Source of the DNA: Halomonas sp. ML-15
Lineage (GTDB): Bacteria > Pseudomonadota > Gammaproteobacteria > Pseudomonadales > Halomonadaceae
Assembly: GCF_014779595.1 (NCBI RefSeq)
Contig: NZ_JACXZT010000010.1
Span: forward strand, 248,001 to 312,000
Length of the DNA stretch: 64,000 bases
Direction of reading: 5' to 3'
Shown here: one piece after another, positions 48,240 through 57,386 of the stretch
Layout: each line of letters begins with the position of its first letter
Position numbering within the stretch: the first letter of the stretch is position 1
The notes under the pieces: model-generated
Databases searched by the model: none
Told to the model about the DNA's origin: nothing
Seen by the model: the letters and a program-made list of their open reading frames with translations, nothing else
Translations under genes and position numbers: made by a program

Positions 48240-51200
48240 GTGATTTGTCGTGTTGCTCGCGTCCCGCTCTGCCTGCTCGTAATGTCGCTGCTACTGCTAT
48301 GGCTGCCTTCATCGGCGCTTGCCGAGTTGCCTGGCGCGGAGCAGCTGGAGTCTCAGCTTGCCGAACTCGAACCCGGTGAGGGCGAGGCCCTGAGCCAGGC
48401 CCAGCAGCGCCAGCGAGATGCGCTAGAAGATGCCCTAGATGCCATACAGAGACTGGAGGACGTCGAGGAGCGTCTGGCCACTCTCGAGCGCCGTCTGCAG
48501 GATGCCCCCACCGAGCTGCTAAGGCTTGAACGCGAACTGCAAGATGAAGAGCAGAGCGCGGCGGAGCTCTCGGCGACGGATCTCGATGACCGACCACTGG
48601 CCGAGCTCGAGGATCGTCAACAGCAGGCGCTTGGCGAACTGCAGCGGCTGCAGGACCGTCTGGCCGACGTCAACGCCCAGTTGCTGACCGCCCAGACCCT
48701 TCCGGAGCGAGCTCAGCAGGCAATCCCTGACGCCATGCAGCGCGCCGAGCAGGCGCGCCGGGCGCTGGATGAACTGGCCGGACGTGATATCGCCGACGAC
48801 GACCCGCGCATGCTGGCGCTGCGCGCCGAGCGGCAGTTGGCCGAGCGCGAGCTGCACCTGCATCAGCGCGAGCTGGGCTCGAATACCCGCCTGCGCGAGC
48901 TTGCCCAGCAGCGTCGCGAGCTGCTGACGGCGCAGATCGAGCATCAGCAGAGCCTGTTGCTGATGCTGCAGAGTGTGATCGACCGACAGCGTCGCCTGGC
49001 CGCCGAGCAGGCGATTGCCGACGCGGCGCGTGATGACCCGCTGATTGCCGCCGGCCATCCGGTACTGGAGCGCGCCCAGCAGATCAATCGCGACTTGAGC
49101 CTAGAGCTGCTGCGTGCCAACGATCGCCGCAATGCCCTGCTGCGTGAGGCGATTACGGTGCGCAGCCAGCTTGACCAGGTCACCCAGCTGCAGCGCAGTC
49201 TCAATGAGCAGATCAATGCAGTGCGTGGCAGCTTGTTACTGTCGCGGATCCTGCGTGAGCAGCGTCAGTCGTTGCCCCAGGTGGCGACGCGGCGCGACCT
49301 TCAGGAGGAGATCGCCGATCTTCGCCTGCGGCAGTTTGATCTGGGGCGTCAGCGCGACCTGCTGCGCCAGGGGGAGCGCTTGGCCAACCAGCGTCTGGAG
49401 GAGGCGGGGGTCGAGATTACTGAGGAGCTGGTCGATTCGCTGCAGCGGCTCTACCAGTCGCGTCGTGAGCTGGTCGACCAGCTCGAGCAGACCTACGGTG
49501 AGCTGCTGAGCACCGGTATCGAGCTGCAATTGAACCAGCAGCAGCTGCTTGGAAACGCACAGTCGCTGCGCGCCACCATCGACGAACAGCTGTTCTGGGT
49601 CGCCAATAGCCGGCCGCTGGACTGGAGTTGGCTGCGTCAGTTGCCGACCAACCTGATGCTCGAATGGCGCGAGGGGGAGTGGCGCGAGGGGCTGCCCACT
49701 CGCTGGAGCATGCCGGGGCCTCGGGCGCTGCTGGGCGCACCCTTCCTGCTGCTGGCAGTGGGGCTGGTGGTGGCACGCCGACGCATCCGCGCGCGATTGG
49801 CGCTGCTAAACGAGCAGATCGGTCGACTGCGCAGTGATAGCCAGGGCCACACGCCCCAGGCGGTGGCGCTCAACGCGCTGCTGGCGATGCCGGTGTCGCT
49901 GGTGTTGGCGGGGATAGGCACTGGCCTGGTGGCCAGCGGCGAAGGGATCGTCGTGGCGCTGGGTGTCGCGCTGTGGCACCTGGCGCTGGCCTGGGCGACC
50001 ATCGCCTGGTCGCGACGGCTGCTGGTCAAGGATGGCGTGGCCATGCGTCACTTCTACTGGCCGGCCGGCTATGCCGCGCGGCTGCGCTGGCTGCTGCTGT
50101 GGCTGGGGGGTGCGCTGGTGCCGGTGCTGCTGATCACGCCGCTGGTGCGTGATACCGAGGTGACCCTGGCGTCTCGCCCCCTGGCGCTGGCGCTGCTGGT
50201 GAGCGGTCTGGTGGCGATGAGTGTGCTCCTGGCACGTTTGATTCTGGCGCATGTCCCGTTTTTCGGCGTCAAGCTGTTCCGGCTGCTGCTGGGGCTCATG
50301 CTGGCGCTGGTGCCGCTGCTGCTGGTGGGATTGATCGTCGCCGGCTTCGAGTACACGGCGCTGAGCCTGGTGGGCCGCTTTGTGATCACCCTCTATCTGC
50401 TGGGGCTATGGATTCTGGTCGAGGCCGCGGTAGTGCGTGGCCTGGCCGTGGCGGCGCGACGACTGGCCTACCGCCGGGCGCTGATGCGCCGCCGGGCCCA
50501 GGTACAGGAGGGCGCCGAAGGCGGGCTGGAGGTGGTCGAGGAGCCGCCCCTCGATATGCAGCAGGTCAATCAGCAGTCACTGCGACTCTCCAAGCTGATT
50601 CTGCTGATCGGCTTCGCCGCGCTGTTCTATCTGGTGTGGGCCGATCTGCTGTCGGTGCTCGGCTACCTCGATCGGGTGGCGATATGGGAGGCAGCGAACG
50701 GCGATAGTCCGGAGCTGGTGGCGAGCACCGTGTCGCTGTCAGATATCGTCACGGCGCTGGTGATCGTGGGCTTGACGCTGATGCTGGCGGGCAATCTGCC
50801 GGGCCTGCTGGAGGTGATGGTGCTGTCGCGGCTTACCCTCAAGCAGGGTAGCGCCTATGCCATTACCTCGCTGCTCTCCTACACCATCGTCGGTACCGGC
50901 CTGGTCATGTCGCTGGCGACTCTGGGGGTGGCCTGGAGCCAGCTGCAGTGGTTAGTGGCGGCGCTGGGGGTGGGCCTGGGCTTCGGCCTGCAGGAGATCT
51001 TTGCCAACTTCATCTCGGGGTTGATCATTCTCTTCGAGCGGCCGGTTCGGATCGGCGACACCATTACCATCGGCAACCTCACCGGTACGGTAAGCAAGAT
51101 ACGCATCCGTGCCACCACGGTGACCGATTTCGACCGCAAGGAGATCATCATCCCCAACAAGACTTTCGTCACCGACCAGCTGATCAACTGGTCGCTGTCC

Positions 51201-51617
51201 GACAGCATTACCCGGGTGGTGCTCAACTACGGGGTGGCCTATGGCTCCGACCATCGCCTGGTGCACCGCCTGCTGCGCAAGGCTGCCGATGAAAACCCGC
51301 GGGTGATGAGCGACCCCGAGCCGCAGGTGTTCTTCATGGATTACGGCGACAGCACCCTCAACTTCGAGCTGCGTATCTTCGTCAATGCGCTGGGTGACCG
51401 GCTCTATGCCACCGACGAGATCAACTGTCGGGTGGGGGAGCTATTCGAGGAGCACGGCATCGACATCGCCTTCAATCAGCTCGATGTCTGGCTGCATCGC
51501 AGCGGCGGTGGGTCACAGAAGGTCCAGAGCGTCGCCGGAGGGCAGGTCAGCAACCCGGACTTTCCGCCGCCGGGGGCCAAGGGCGATCCGGGAGATATCG
51601 ATGCCGACGGCCGCTAG
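48240..51617 (+). CDS. mscK: Large mechanosensitive channel, MscK/KefA family
   Basis: The 1,125-residue protein has a signal peptide (VARVPLCLLVMSLLLLWLP, cleavage near ALA-EL) and a roughly 450-residue periplasmic coiled-coil domain. About ten membrane helices follow, then the MscS core with LQWLVAALGVGLGFGLQEIFANFISGLIILFERP near residue 905 and a cytoplasmic beta domain with IRATTVTDFDRKEIIIPN. The length fits E. coli MscK (1,120). It releases solutes on osmotic downshift. The start is GTG at 48240, with GGAG 6 nt upstream; the frame stays open far upstream through the pldA gene, which is not coding. Its stop overlaps the tlyA stop (CTAG). Confidence 0.92.
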   Translation: MICRVARVPLCLLVMSLLLLWLPSSALAELPGAEQLESQLAELEPGEGEALSQAQQRQRDALEDALDAIQRLEDVEERLATLERRLQDAPTELLRLERELQDEEQSAAELSATDLDDRPLAELEDRQQQALGELQRLQDRLADVNAQLLTAQTLPERAQQAIPDAMQRAEQARRALDELAGRDIADDDPRMLALRAERQLAERELHLHQRELGSNTRLRELAQQRRELLTAQIEHQQSLLLMLQSVIDRQRRLAAEQAIADAARDDPLIAAGHPVLERAQQINRDLSLELLRANDRRNALLREAITVRSQLDQVTQLQRSLNEQINAVRGSLLLSRILREQRQSLPQVATRRDLQEEIADLRLRQFDLGRQRDLLRQGERLANQRLEEAGVEITEELVDSLQRLYQSRRELVDQLEQTYGELLSTGIELQLNQQQLLGNAQSLRATIDEQLFWVANSRPLDWSWLRQLPTNLMLEWREGEWREGLPTRWSMPGPRALLGAPFLLLAVGLVVARRRIRARLALLNEQIGRLRSDSQGHTPQAVALNALLAMPVSLVLAGIGTGLVASGEGIVVALGVALWHLALAWATIAWSRRLLVKDGVAMRHFYWPAGYAARLRWLLLWLGGALVPVLLITPLVRDTEVTLASRPLALALLVSGLVAMSVLLARLILAHVPFFGVKLFRLLLGLMLALVPLLLVGLIVAGFEYTALSLVGRFVITLYLLGLWILVEAAVVRGLAVAARRLAYRRALMRRRAQVQEGAEGGLEVVEEPPLDMQQVNQQSLRLSKLILLIGFAALFYLVWADLLSVLGYLDRVAIWEAANGDSPELVASTVSLSDIVTALVIVGLTLMLAGNLPGLLEVMVLSRLTLKQGSAYAITSLLSYTIVGTGLVMSLATLGVAWSQLQWLVAALGVGLGFGLQEIFANFISGLIILFERPVRIGDTITIGNLTGTVSKIRIRATTVTDFDRKEIIIPNKTFVTDQLINWSLSDSITRVVLNYGVAYGSDHRLVHRLLRKAADENPRVMSDPEPQVFFMDYGDSTLNFELRIFVNALGDRLYATDEINCRVGELFEEHGIDIAFNQLDVWLHRSGGGSQKVQSVAGGQVSNPDFPPPGAKGDPGDIDADGR

Positions 51618-52387
51618 GCCGCGGTGTCGCGCACCGCATGAAGCAGAAATTCGCGGTTGCCGTCGCCGCCGCGAAGAGGGCTCTCCTGCCAGTGGCGAAT
51701 GGTCAGGCCGTGCTCTGTGCAGCAGTCGCGGATGCGTGCTTCCACCTCGGCATAGCGTGCCGGTTCGCTGACGATGCCGCGGGCATTGACGCCGCCGGGT
51801 CCCACCTCGAACTGCGGCTTGACCAGGCTCAGCAGCTCGCCGCCGGGGACCAGCAGGGCAGCGAGCTGGGGCAGAATCAGCGTCTGTGAAATAAACGACA
51901 CATCCATGACCGCACAGTCGAGGCCGGCCGGTATCAAGGCGTCGAGGGCCGCGCTCAGGCGCGGGTCCGCGGCCATGTCGCGGGCGTTGAGCCCCTCGAG
52001 GCAGGTGACCCGCGGGTCGTCGCGCAGGGCCGGGTCGAGCTGATCGTGGCCCACCTCCACGCCGATCATATGGCGCGCGCCGTGCTGTAGCGCGCAGTCG
52101 CTGAAGCCGCCGGTAGACTGCCCCACGTCGAGCACCACACGCCCGGTAAGATCCAGCTTGCGCTGTGCCAGCAGCGCCTCGAGCTTGAGACCGGCGCGGG
52201 ATACATAGCGCTCTTCGGGGTCGGCCTCGACTAGCAGGCCTATGTCGTCGGGTAGTTTTTCGCCGGGCTTGGTCAGCACTCGTCCGTCCTTCTCGAGACT
52301 CACCCGTCCATGCCGGATCAGGCGCTGGGCACGCGTGCGGGAGCGGGCCAAGCCCTGGCTGACGAGGAGCTGATCGAGACGCGGCAT
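51614..52387 (-). CDS. tlyA: TlyA family rRNA methyltransferase / hemolysin A-like protein
   Basis: The 257-residue protein has an N-terminal S4 RNA-binding domain (MPRLDQLLVSQGLARSRTRAQRLI, residues 1-60) and an FtsJ-like methyltransferase domain with VVLDVGQSTGGFSDCALQHGA, DCAVMDVSFISQ and LVKPQFEVG. Mycobacterial TlyA 2'-O-methylates 16S and 23S rRNA; gammaproteobacterial members are less studied. In the usual DVGASTGGFTD motif Ala is replaced by Gln here. AAGGA precedes the ATG. Confidence 0.9.
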   Translation of the reverse strand: MPRLDQLLVSQGLARSRTRAQRLIRHGRVSLEKDGRVLTKPGEKLPDDIGLLVEADPEERYVSRAGLKLEALLAQRKLDLTGRVVLDVGQSTGGFSDCALQHGARHMIGVEVGHDQLDPALRDDPRVTCLEGLNARDMAADPRLSAALDALIPAGLDCAVMDVSFISQTLILPQLAALLVPGGELLSLVKPQFEVGPGGVNARGIVSEPARYAEVEARIRDCCTEHGLTIRHWQESPLRGGDGNREFLLHAVRDTAA

Positions 52388-52495
52388 AAGTATGTCCTTG
52401 AGCGATTCGCCGTCGATTATAGCGCCACTGTCAACGCCTGGCGTCGAACGTGCGATACTGGAGATTCGTTAGCCGGTTAATCAAAGGAGCGACGG

Positions 52496-53572
52496 GTGTC
52501 CTATGCCTCGCTGATGGCCTTATGTCGCGCGCTGCTGATCGGTGCGCTGGGTGGGGTATTGTTTGCGCTACTCAACCTGCCACTGCCGTGGATGCTGGGG
52601 CCGCTGGTGGCCAATCTGCTGGCCTCGGGGCGTGGCATCGACGTGCGGGTGCCGGAAGGGTTGCGGGAGGCTTTTCTTGGGGTGATGGGGCTGGTGCTGG
52701 GCAGCCAGGTAACGCCGCAGCTGGCCGAGCGACTGCTCGATTGGCCGCTTTCGGCGGCGCTGCTGCTGGTGGGCGTAGCGGCGTCTACCGCGGTGGCGGC
52801 GGCCTGGTACCGGCGCTGTGGCTTCGACCCGGTCAGCGCCTGGTTCGCCGCTGCCCCCGGAGCGATGCCGACCATGATCCTGCTCGGCGAGAAGTGCGGC
52901 GGCGACCCGCAGCGCGTTGCCGTGGCCCAGTCGCTGCGCATCATCCTGGTGATTCTGCTGCTGCCGCCGCTGTTCTGGGCCTACGAGGGGGGCGCATCAG
53001 CCCAGGAGGCCGTCAGCGAACCGGCGGCGCACCTGTGGATGCTGCTGGCGCTACCGCTGCTGATTCCGTTGGGCAACTGGCTGCGCTTGCCGAGTGCTTC
53101 GCTGCTGGCGCCACTGGCGTTTGCCGCACTGCTGTCGGGCACCGACATGGCCAGCCTGACGCTACCGGACTGGGGCATGAACGTGATGCTGTGGGGGCTT
53201 GGGAGTGCTATCGGCTGCAAATTTCAAGGGCTGTCGCGGCGGCGCTTCGGCAAGTACCTGTGGCAGGCCGCCCTGGCCACGCTGCTGGCGCTGTTGGTGC
53301 TGGCGCTATTCGCCGAACTCATCCACCGCCTGTTGGGCGTGCCGCGAGACGTGGCGCTGCTGGCACTGGCGCCCGGCGGCATCGGCGAGATGGCGATCCT
53401 TGCCGTGGCACTGGATATCGATCCTGTCTTCGTCGCTTTTCATCACATCCTGCGCATGGTGGCGCTGATGGCCGTTGCGCCGTTCTGGGCACGCTATCTG
53501 GCGCGTCGCTATCCGCTGCCCAGTAATGACATTGCCCGGCAGGCGGCAGCGCCGCCGCCGGGCAAGGAGTGA
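52496..53572 (+). CDS. AbrB/AidB-regulator family membrane protein (COG3180)
   Basis: The 358-residue protein has about ten hydrophobic segments in two repeated halves. Each half has the PWMLGPLVANLLAS / APGGIGEMAILAVAL type helix pair, with AAPGAMPTMILLGEKCGGDPQRVAVAQSLRIILV in the middle. COG3180 members are predicted transporters, some named ammonia monooxygenase in error. The start is GTG with AAAGGAG upstream. Its stop abuts the stop of the convergent papain-like gene. Confidence 0.85.
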   Translation: MSYASLMALCRALLIGALGGVLFALLNLPLPWMLGPLVANLLASGRGIDVRVPEGLREAFLGVMGLVLGSQVTPQLAERLLDWPLSAALLLVGVAASTAVAAAWYRRCGFDPVSAWFAAAPGAMPTMILLGEKCGGDPQRVAVAQSLRIILVILLLPPLFWAYEGGASAQEAVSEPAAHLWMLLALPLLIPLGNWLRLPSASLLAPLAFAALLSGTDMASLTLPDWGMNVMLWGLGSAIGCKFQGLSRRRFGKYLWQAALATLLALLVLALFAELIHRLLGVPRDVALLALAPGGIGEMAILAVALDIDPVFVAFHHILRMVALMAVAPFWARYLARRYPLPSNDIARQAAAPPPGKE

Positions 53573-55618
53573 TCAGGCACCATCGATGCCGGGACTGGCC
53601 TGCAGGTCGGTGGCCGGCACCCGATCAGCGCCCCAGCTACGGTGGACGTGGCCGATGACCCGGTCGAGTTCCTGCTGGGAGACAGTGGCCAACTCGCCGC
53701 GCTCCAGCGGATCGAAGTGGAAGATATACAGCCGTGAGGCGAGTTGCTCGAAGGGCAGCGAGGCCTCACCGAAGCGCTCGCCCTGGCCCGCGGTACTGAC
53801 CTTGACGCCGTCACCCCAGTCCTGGCCGCTGTCGTTATTGGGATTGTAGAAATAGACCCGCATCACGTCCTGGGGGTCGAGGTTGACCCGCAGCAGGGTA
53901 ATGGCGTGCCAGCCGATGAAGCGTGCGGCACTGTCGGTCACGGCAATGCCCGCCGGCTGAGGATGAATCAGCGGCTGATTGCCGTTGTAGTAGGGGTGAT
54001 AGGCCGCATAGAAGTGGCGCAGGAAGTCCTCGAGGTCATCGAGCTGTCCGGTCGCGACATCAACGTTGATGCGAAATCCACGCCCTGACCACCAGCCGTG
54101 GAACTCCGGGTTGACCCAGCGGTGCGGGTCACCCTCGCGGCCGATGCAGCGCCGCCCCATCTCGGCATAGATACGGTCGAGGTGCGGTACCACCAGCAGC
54201 GACACCGCGTCGAGGTCCATGGGCAGTTCGGTGGCTACCCCTGACAGGCTCTCACGGGATGAGATCGGCTGGCCCTCGAAGTGCATCACGATCTCGTCAT
54301 CACGGGCCGCCCAGGCAACCATCTGCAGCAGGTAGTCGGGGTCGTTGTAGGCCCACATCGATAGCGCGCGGGCCGACTGACAGGTCGGGTTGTTGCCCTG
54401 GCCCACCCCCAGTGGCAGCCCCAGCATGCACATCACGCCCTCGAGTAGCCGCGCTCGCGGCGATACGGCGTCACCGTGGGCCATGTTCAGGCGCTGCTGC
54501 GACCACTCCGAGAGCGTCAATCCCAGCTGGCGCCACATCGCCGGGGCGACCGGTGGCTGATAGAGAATGCCGCGCTCGAGCATCAGCGCCAGGCCATAGA
54601 TGGCCTGAGGCGTAGCCGGATAGATGCCACTACGGATCAGCGCATGGACCAGTTCGCGGTAGCAGAGCAGGCAGTCGCGACCGGTGGAAGAAAGGCCCAT
54701 TGTCTCGGCCAGCAGGTGGTCGCTGTGCTCAAGCAAGTGGCGCATCAGTACGCCGTGATAGGGCGACACCAGGCCGGTATCGTGCATGGCGCGGGCGAAG
54801 CCGCTGGCTTCATACTGCAGGGCGGCCTGATCCATGCTCTCCAGTCGCTCGCGGTAGACGTCCAGACCGGGGTCTTCGCGACACGCCTGGGTCGGGCCGA
54901 ACAGCGAGCTGACCAGGCGATCGGCGCCCTGGCCGCTGGACCCCAGATCGATGGCCGGGTTGGCCTGACAGATGGCGATCTGGGTGATCATCTGTTTGAC
55001 CGGTTCGACCTGCAGTGGGCGCTGACGCAGGATGCGCCAGATCTCATCGATCAACTGGTCGACGATATGTTCATAGCCGATGCGCTCGGCGAGGTGCTGG
55101 AACAGCAGCCGCGGCAGCTGGGCCAGTCGCCCCTGGGTCTCGCGCTCGGCTTCGCTAGGTGCACCGAACAGCAGCCACAGGTTCAATGCCATCACCTGGG
55201 TCAAGTAGTGATGGGCCTGCTCGGCAGAGAGCATTGGGTGACGATAGTCGCCCATGGCCACCGCCAGCAGGCGCAGCTCGCTGAGCGACTCGATCACTAC
55301 GCTGTTGGGGTCAGCGCTCTTCAATGCATGGGTCGTCAACGAGGGCACCAGATACTGCGGCGTCGCCCAGTCGGAACCGAGGAATAGCCCAGCCGACTCG
55401 AAGGCCTCGGCGCGGGCCTCCATCGCCGCACAGCCGCCGGGTTGCATCATCACCCGGCGGGCGGTGTCGAGCACGCGCCCCAACTTGCCCGGCTTTGCGA
55501 ACTCGCGGGCTGCATCGAGCAGTTGGATCGCCTCGTCCAGCTTGTCCAGTAACCCGCTCAGCTTATCCCCCTCGGATGAGGGGGATGTTGCACGATTTGT
55601 CTCAGGGTGCTCAGTCAC
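53573..55618 (-). CDS. Uncharacterised 681-aa protein with predicted papain-like core (paralogue 2)
   Basis: It is a paralogue of the 655-aa protein at 24517-26484, alignable along nearly the whole length. The predicted catalytic residues are Gln407 and Cys413 in QGNNPTC, His571 in GWHAITLLRV and Asn592 in YFYNPNNDSGQDWG. The C-H (158) and H-N (21) spacings are the same as in paralogue 1. No signal peptide is visible. It follows an ATP-grasp gene by 31 nt on the same strand, with AGGAG 8 nt before its ATG, so the two form an operon. An ATP-grasp ligase next to a papain-like enzyme suggests making and cutting amide bonds on a small molecule or peptide (inference). Confidence 0.82.
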   Translation of the reverse strand: MTEHPETNRATSPSSEGDKLSGLLDKLDEAIQLLDAAREFAKPGKLGRVLDTARRVMMQPGGCAAMEARAEAFESAGLFLGSDWATPQYLVPSLTTHALKSADPNSVVIESLSELRLLAVAMGDYRHPMLSAEQAHHYLTQVMALNLWLLFGAPSEAERETQGRLAQLPRLLFQHLAERIGYEHIVDQLIDEIWRILRQRPLQVEPVKQMITQIAICQANPAIDLGSSGQGADRLVSSLFGPTQACREDPGLDVYRERLESMDQAALQYEASGFARAMHDTGLVSPYHGVLMRHLLEHSDHLLAETMGLSSTGRDCLLCYRELVHALIRSGIYPATPQAIYGLALMLERGILYQPPVAPAMWRQLGLTLSEWSQQRLNMAHGDAVSPRARLLEGVMCMLGLPLGVGQGNNPTCQSARALSMWAYNDPDYLLQMVAWAARDDEIVMHFEGQPISSRESLSGVATELPMDLDAVSLLVVPHLDRIYAEMGRRCIGREGDPHRWVNPEFHGWWSGRGFRINVDVATGQLDDLEDFLRHFYAAYHPYYNGNQPLIHPQPAGIAVTDSAARFIGWHAITLLRVNLDPQDVMRVYFYNPNNDSGQDWGDGVKVSTAGQGERFGEASLPFEQLASRLYIFHFDPLERGELATVSQQELDRVIGHVHRSWGADRVPATDLQASPGIDGA

Positions 55619-55649
55619 ACCGACTCCTTATCCCGGTCTCAGCCAGGGA

Positions 55650-56873
55650 TTATACATAGAAGTCCAGATCCTCCTGGTGCTTGAGCAGGTCACGCAGCTG
55701 GTGAGGATCCTCGCCCTTGAAGTAGATCAGCCCCCAGTGAGTGCCGAAGGCGGTACGCTTGGTGACGGTTTCTTCCGCCGGCGGAGTCAGTTCGTGCGAC
55801 TCGAAGTAGGGGTGATCTTCGACCTCTTCGGGGATCTCCAGCCGGTTGACCACGCGGCGCCGCGGATAGACGCCGAAACAGCCGGCGTAGCCGTTGGCAT
55901 CCTCGACCTCCTTGGGGAAGTATGACTGGACCTCTTCGGCGGTGGACTTGGGGTCGAACACCAGCATCGACGCCTGGTAGGCGTTGAAACCATAGACTCG
56001 CTCGAGCAGCTCGAACACCTTGAAGCCCGGCGGACGATAGGCCACTTCGCCGAAGTACATCTCGCCGTCGCTGGTGACAAAGTATTCCGGATGAATCAAG
56101 CCGAACTCGATATCGAAGGTCTTGATCAGCTTCTCGATCTGAGCGGTGATCTGCGGGCGATACTGCTCCAGCTCCGGCGAGGCCGGTACGAAGACAGAGT
56201 AGCCGAGGGTCACGTACTCGGAAATGTTGAGGAAGACGATCTTGCCGTCGTGAATCCAGGCCTCCACGGCGAACTCCCAGCCGTCGAGGTGAGACTCCAT
56301 AAGTACCGGGAATTCCTCGTCGGGGATCGAATCGACCTCATCCGGGGTACGGATCACTCGGTGACCGAGGCAGCCGGCTTTGTCGAAGGCCTTGAGGTGG
56401 ATCGGGTCGTTGGGGTCGCCGTCGAGCTTGAGCAGCGTCTGGTTGACCCGCTTGAGGAAGCGCACCACATCTTCCTTGTCGTGGGCTTCTTCGAAGATAC
56501 CCACGCGGATGCCGCCGAGCTGAGCACGACGCTTCATCAGTGCCTTGTCGCGCAGCAGCAGCGACTGGCCGTAGAGGCGCGGATTGTCGAGCAGCACCGA
56601 GTTGATGGCGCCGGCCCACTCGACGGTCTCCTCGTACAGTGGGATGGCGACATCGACGCCCATCTCCTGCAGCGTCTCGGCGATTTCCAGGGAGCGGTCA
56701 TTGAGACGCTCGAAGTTCCAGGACACGTAGGGGATATCGTGCTTCTTGCAGTACTCTTCGGCCCAGTCTGGAGCCACCACCACATAGCGACGATCGAAGT
56801 TCTCGGCGGCTTCTACAGCACTCAGGCTCCAGCCCAGGAGCGCGATATAGCCCTTGTTGGGGTCCTTGGTCAT
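55650..56873 (-). CDS. ATP-grasp domain protein of unknown substrate
   Basis: The 407-residue protein has an ATP-grasp fold. A Rossmann-like N-terminus (GYIALLGWSLSAVEAAENF) precedes DKALMKRRAQLGGIRVGIF, HLKAFDKAGCLGHRVI with Lys161, FPVLMESHLDGWEFAVEAWI with Glu200 and Glu204, and GLIHPEYFVTSDGEMYFGEVAYRPPGFK with the metal-binding Glu276. These correspond to the ATP and Mg sites of carboxylate-amine ligases such as carbamoyl-phosphate-synthetase-like enzymes. I cannot name the product. Unlike peptide ligases of the RimK type, the usual ExNxR is EVAYR. GGAGG lies 7 nt before the ATG. It is the first gene of the operon with papain-like paralogue 2. Confidence 0.85.
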   Translation of the reverse strand: MTKDPNKGYIALLGWSLSAVEAAENFDRRYVVVAPDWAEEYCKKHDIPYVSWNFERLNDRSLEIAETLQEMGVDVAIPLYEETVEWAGAINSVLLDNPRLYGQSLLLRDKALMKRRAQLGGIRVGIFEEAHDKEDVVRFLKRVNQTLLKLDGDPNDPIHLKAFDKAGCLGHRVIRTPDEVDSIPDEEFPVLMESHLDGWEFAVEAWIHDGKIVFLNISEYVTLGYSVFVPASPELEQYRPQITAQIEKLIKTFDIEFGLIHPEYFVTSDGEMYFGEVAYRPPGFKVFELLERVYGFNAYQASMLVFDPKSTAEEVQSYFPKEVEDANGYAGCFGVYPRRRVVNRLEIPEEVEDHPYFESHELTPPAEETVTKRTAFGTHWGLIYFKGEDPHQLRDLLKHQEDLDFYV

Positions 56874-57024
56874 GGTAGTGCCTCCGTTGGAAATAGGTTG
56901 GACAATGCCTATACGCTACACCCTGTGATGAGAACTTAACAGCGGCGAGGGCATTCACGGCCGGCGTCTACCGGTATGGGTCCGACGCGTGAAGTGCGCC
57001 AGGGGTTCCCCTCGATTGACGTGG

Positions 57025-57053
57025 TTGCGAGGTCATGGGGGCGCTGTTATAGT
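57025..57053 (+). promoter_or_regulatory. Probable promoter of the 4.5S RNA gene
   Basis: TTGCGA at 57025-57030 and TATAGT at 57048-57053 have 17-bp spacing and a GC-rich discriminator (GCGCCTCG). The mature RNA would start about 60 nt later, implying a 5' leader removed by RNase P. Confidence 0.65.
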
Positions 57054-57118
57054 GCGCCTCGCTCGGTCTGGATAGGCGAACATCCGCCCAGGATGCCAGC
57101 GTCCAGATCAGCCGTTAT

Positions 57119-57230
<112 letters not shown>

Positions 57231-57386
57231 TCCATTTAAGGTAGTCGATTCCGACTGCTTGCTCTGACGTCGCTTTCCCCTGCGAGTCCCAGCCGCTAGA
57301 ATGAAGTCCCTGTCATGACAGTGCCCGCAGGTCTCTGGCCTTAGGCAATTTATGTCGTGTACCCGGCCGCAAGGATTCTGCCCCCA

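Noticed and set aside
52450-53526. 358-codon frame offset from the AbrB-family gene
   Set aside because: It reads as a Gly/Ala/Arg-rich soluble string in the wrong frame; the overlapping frame gives a clean membrane protein.
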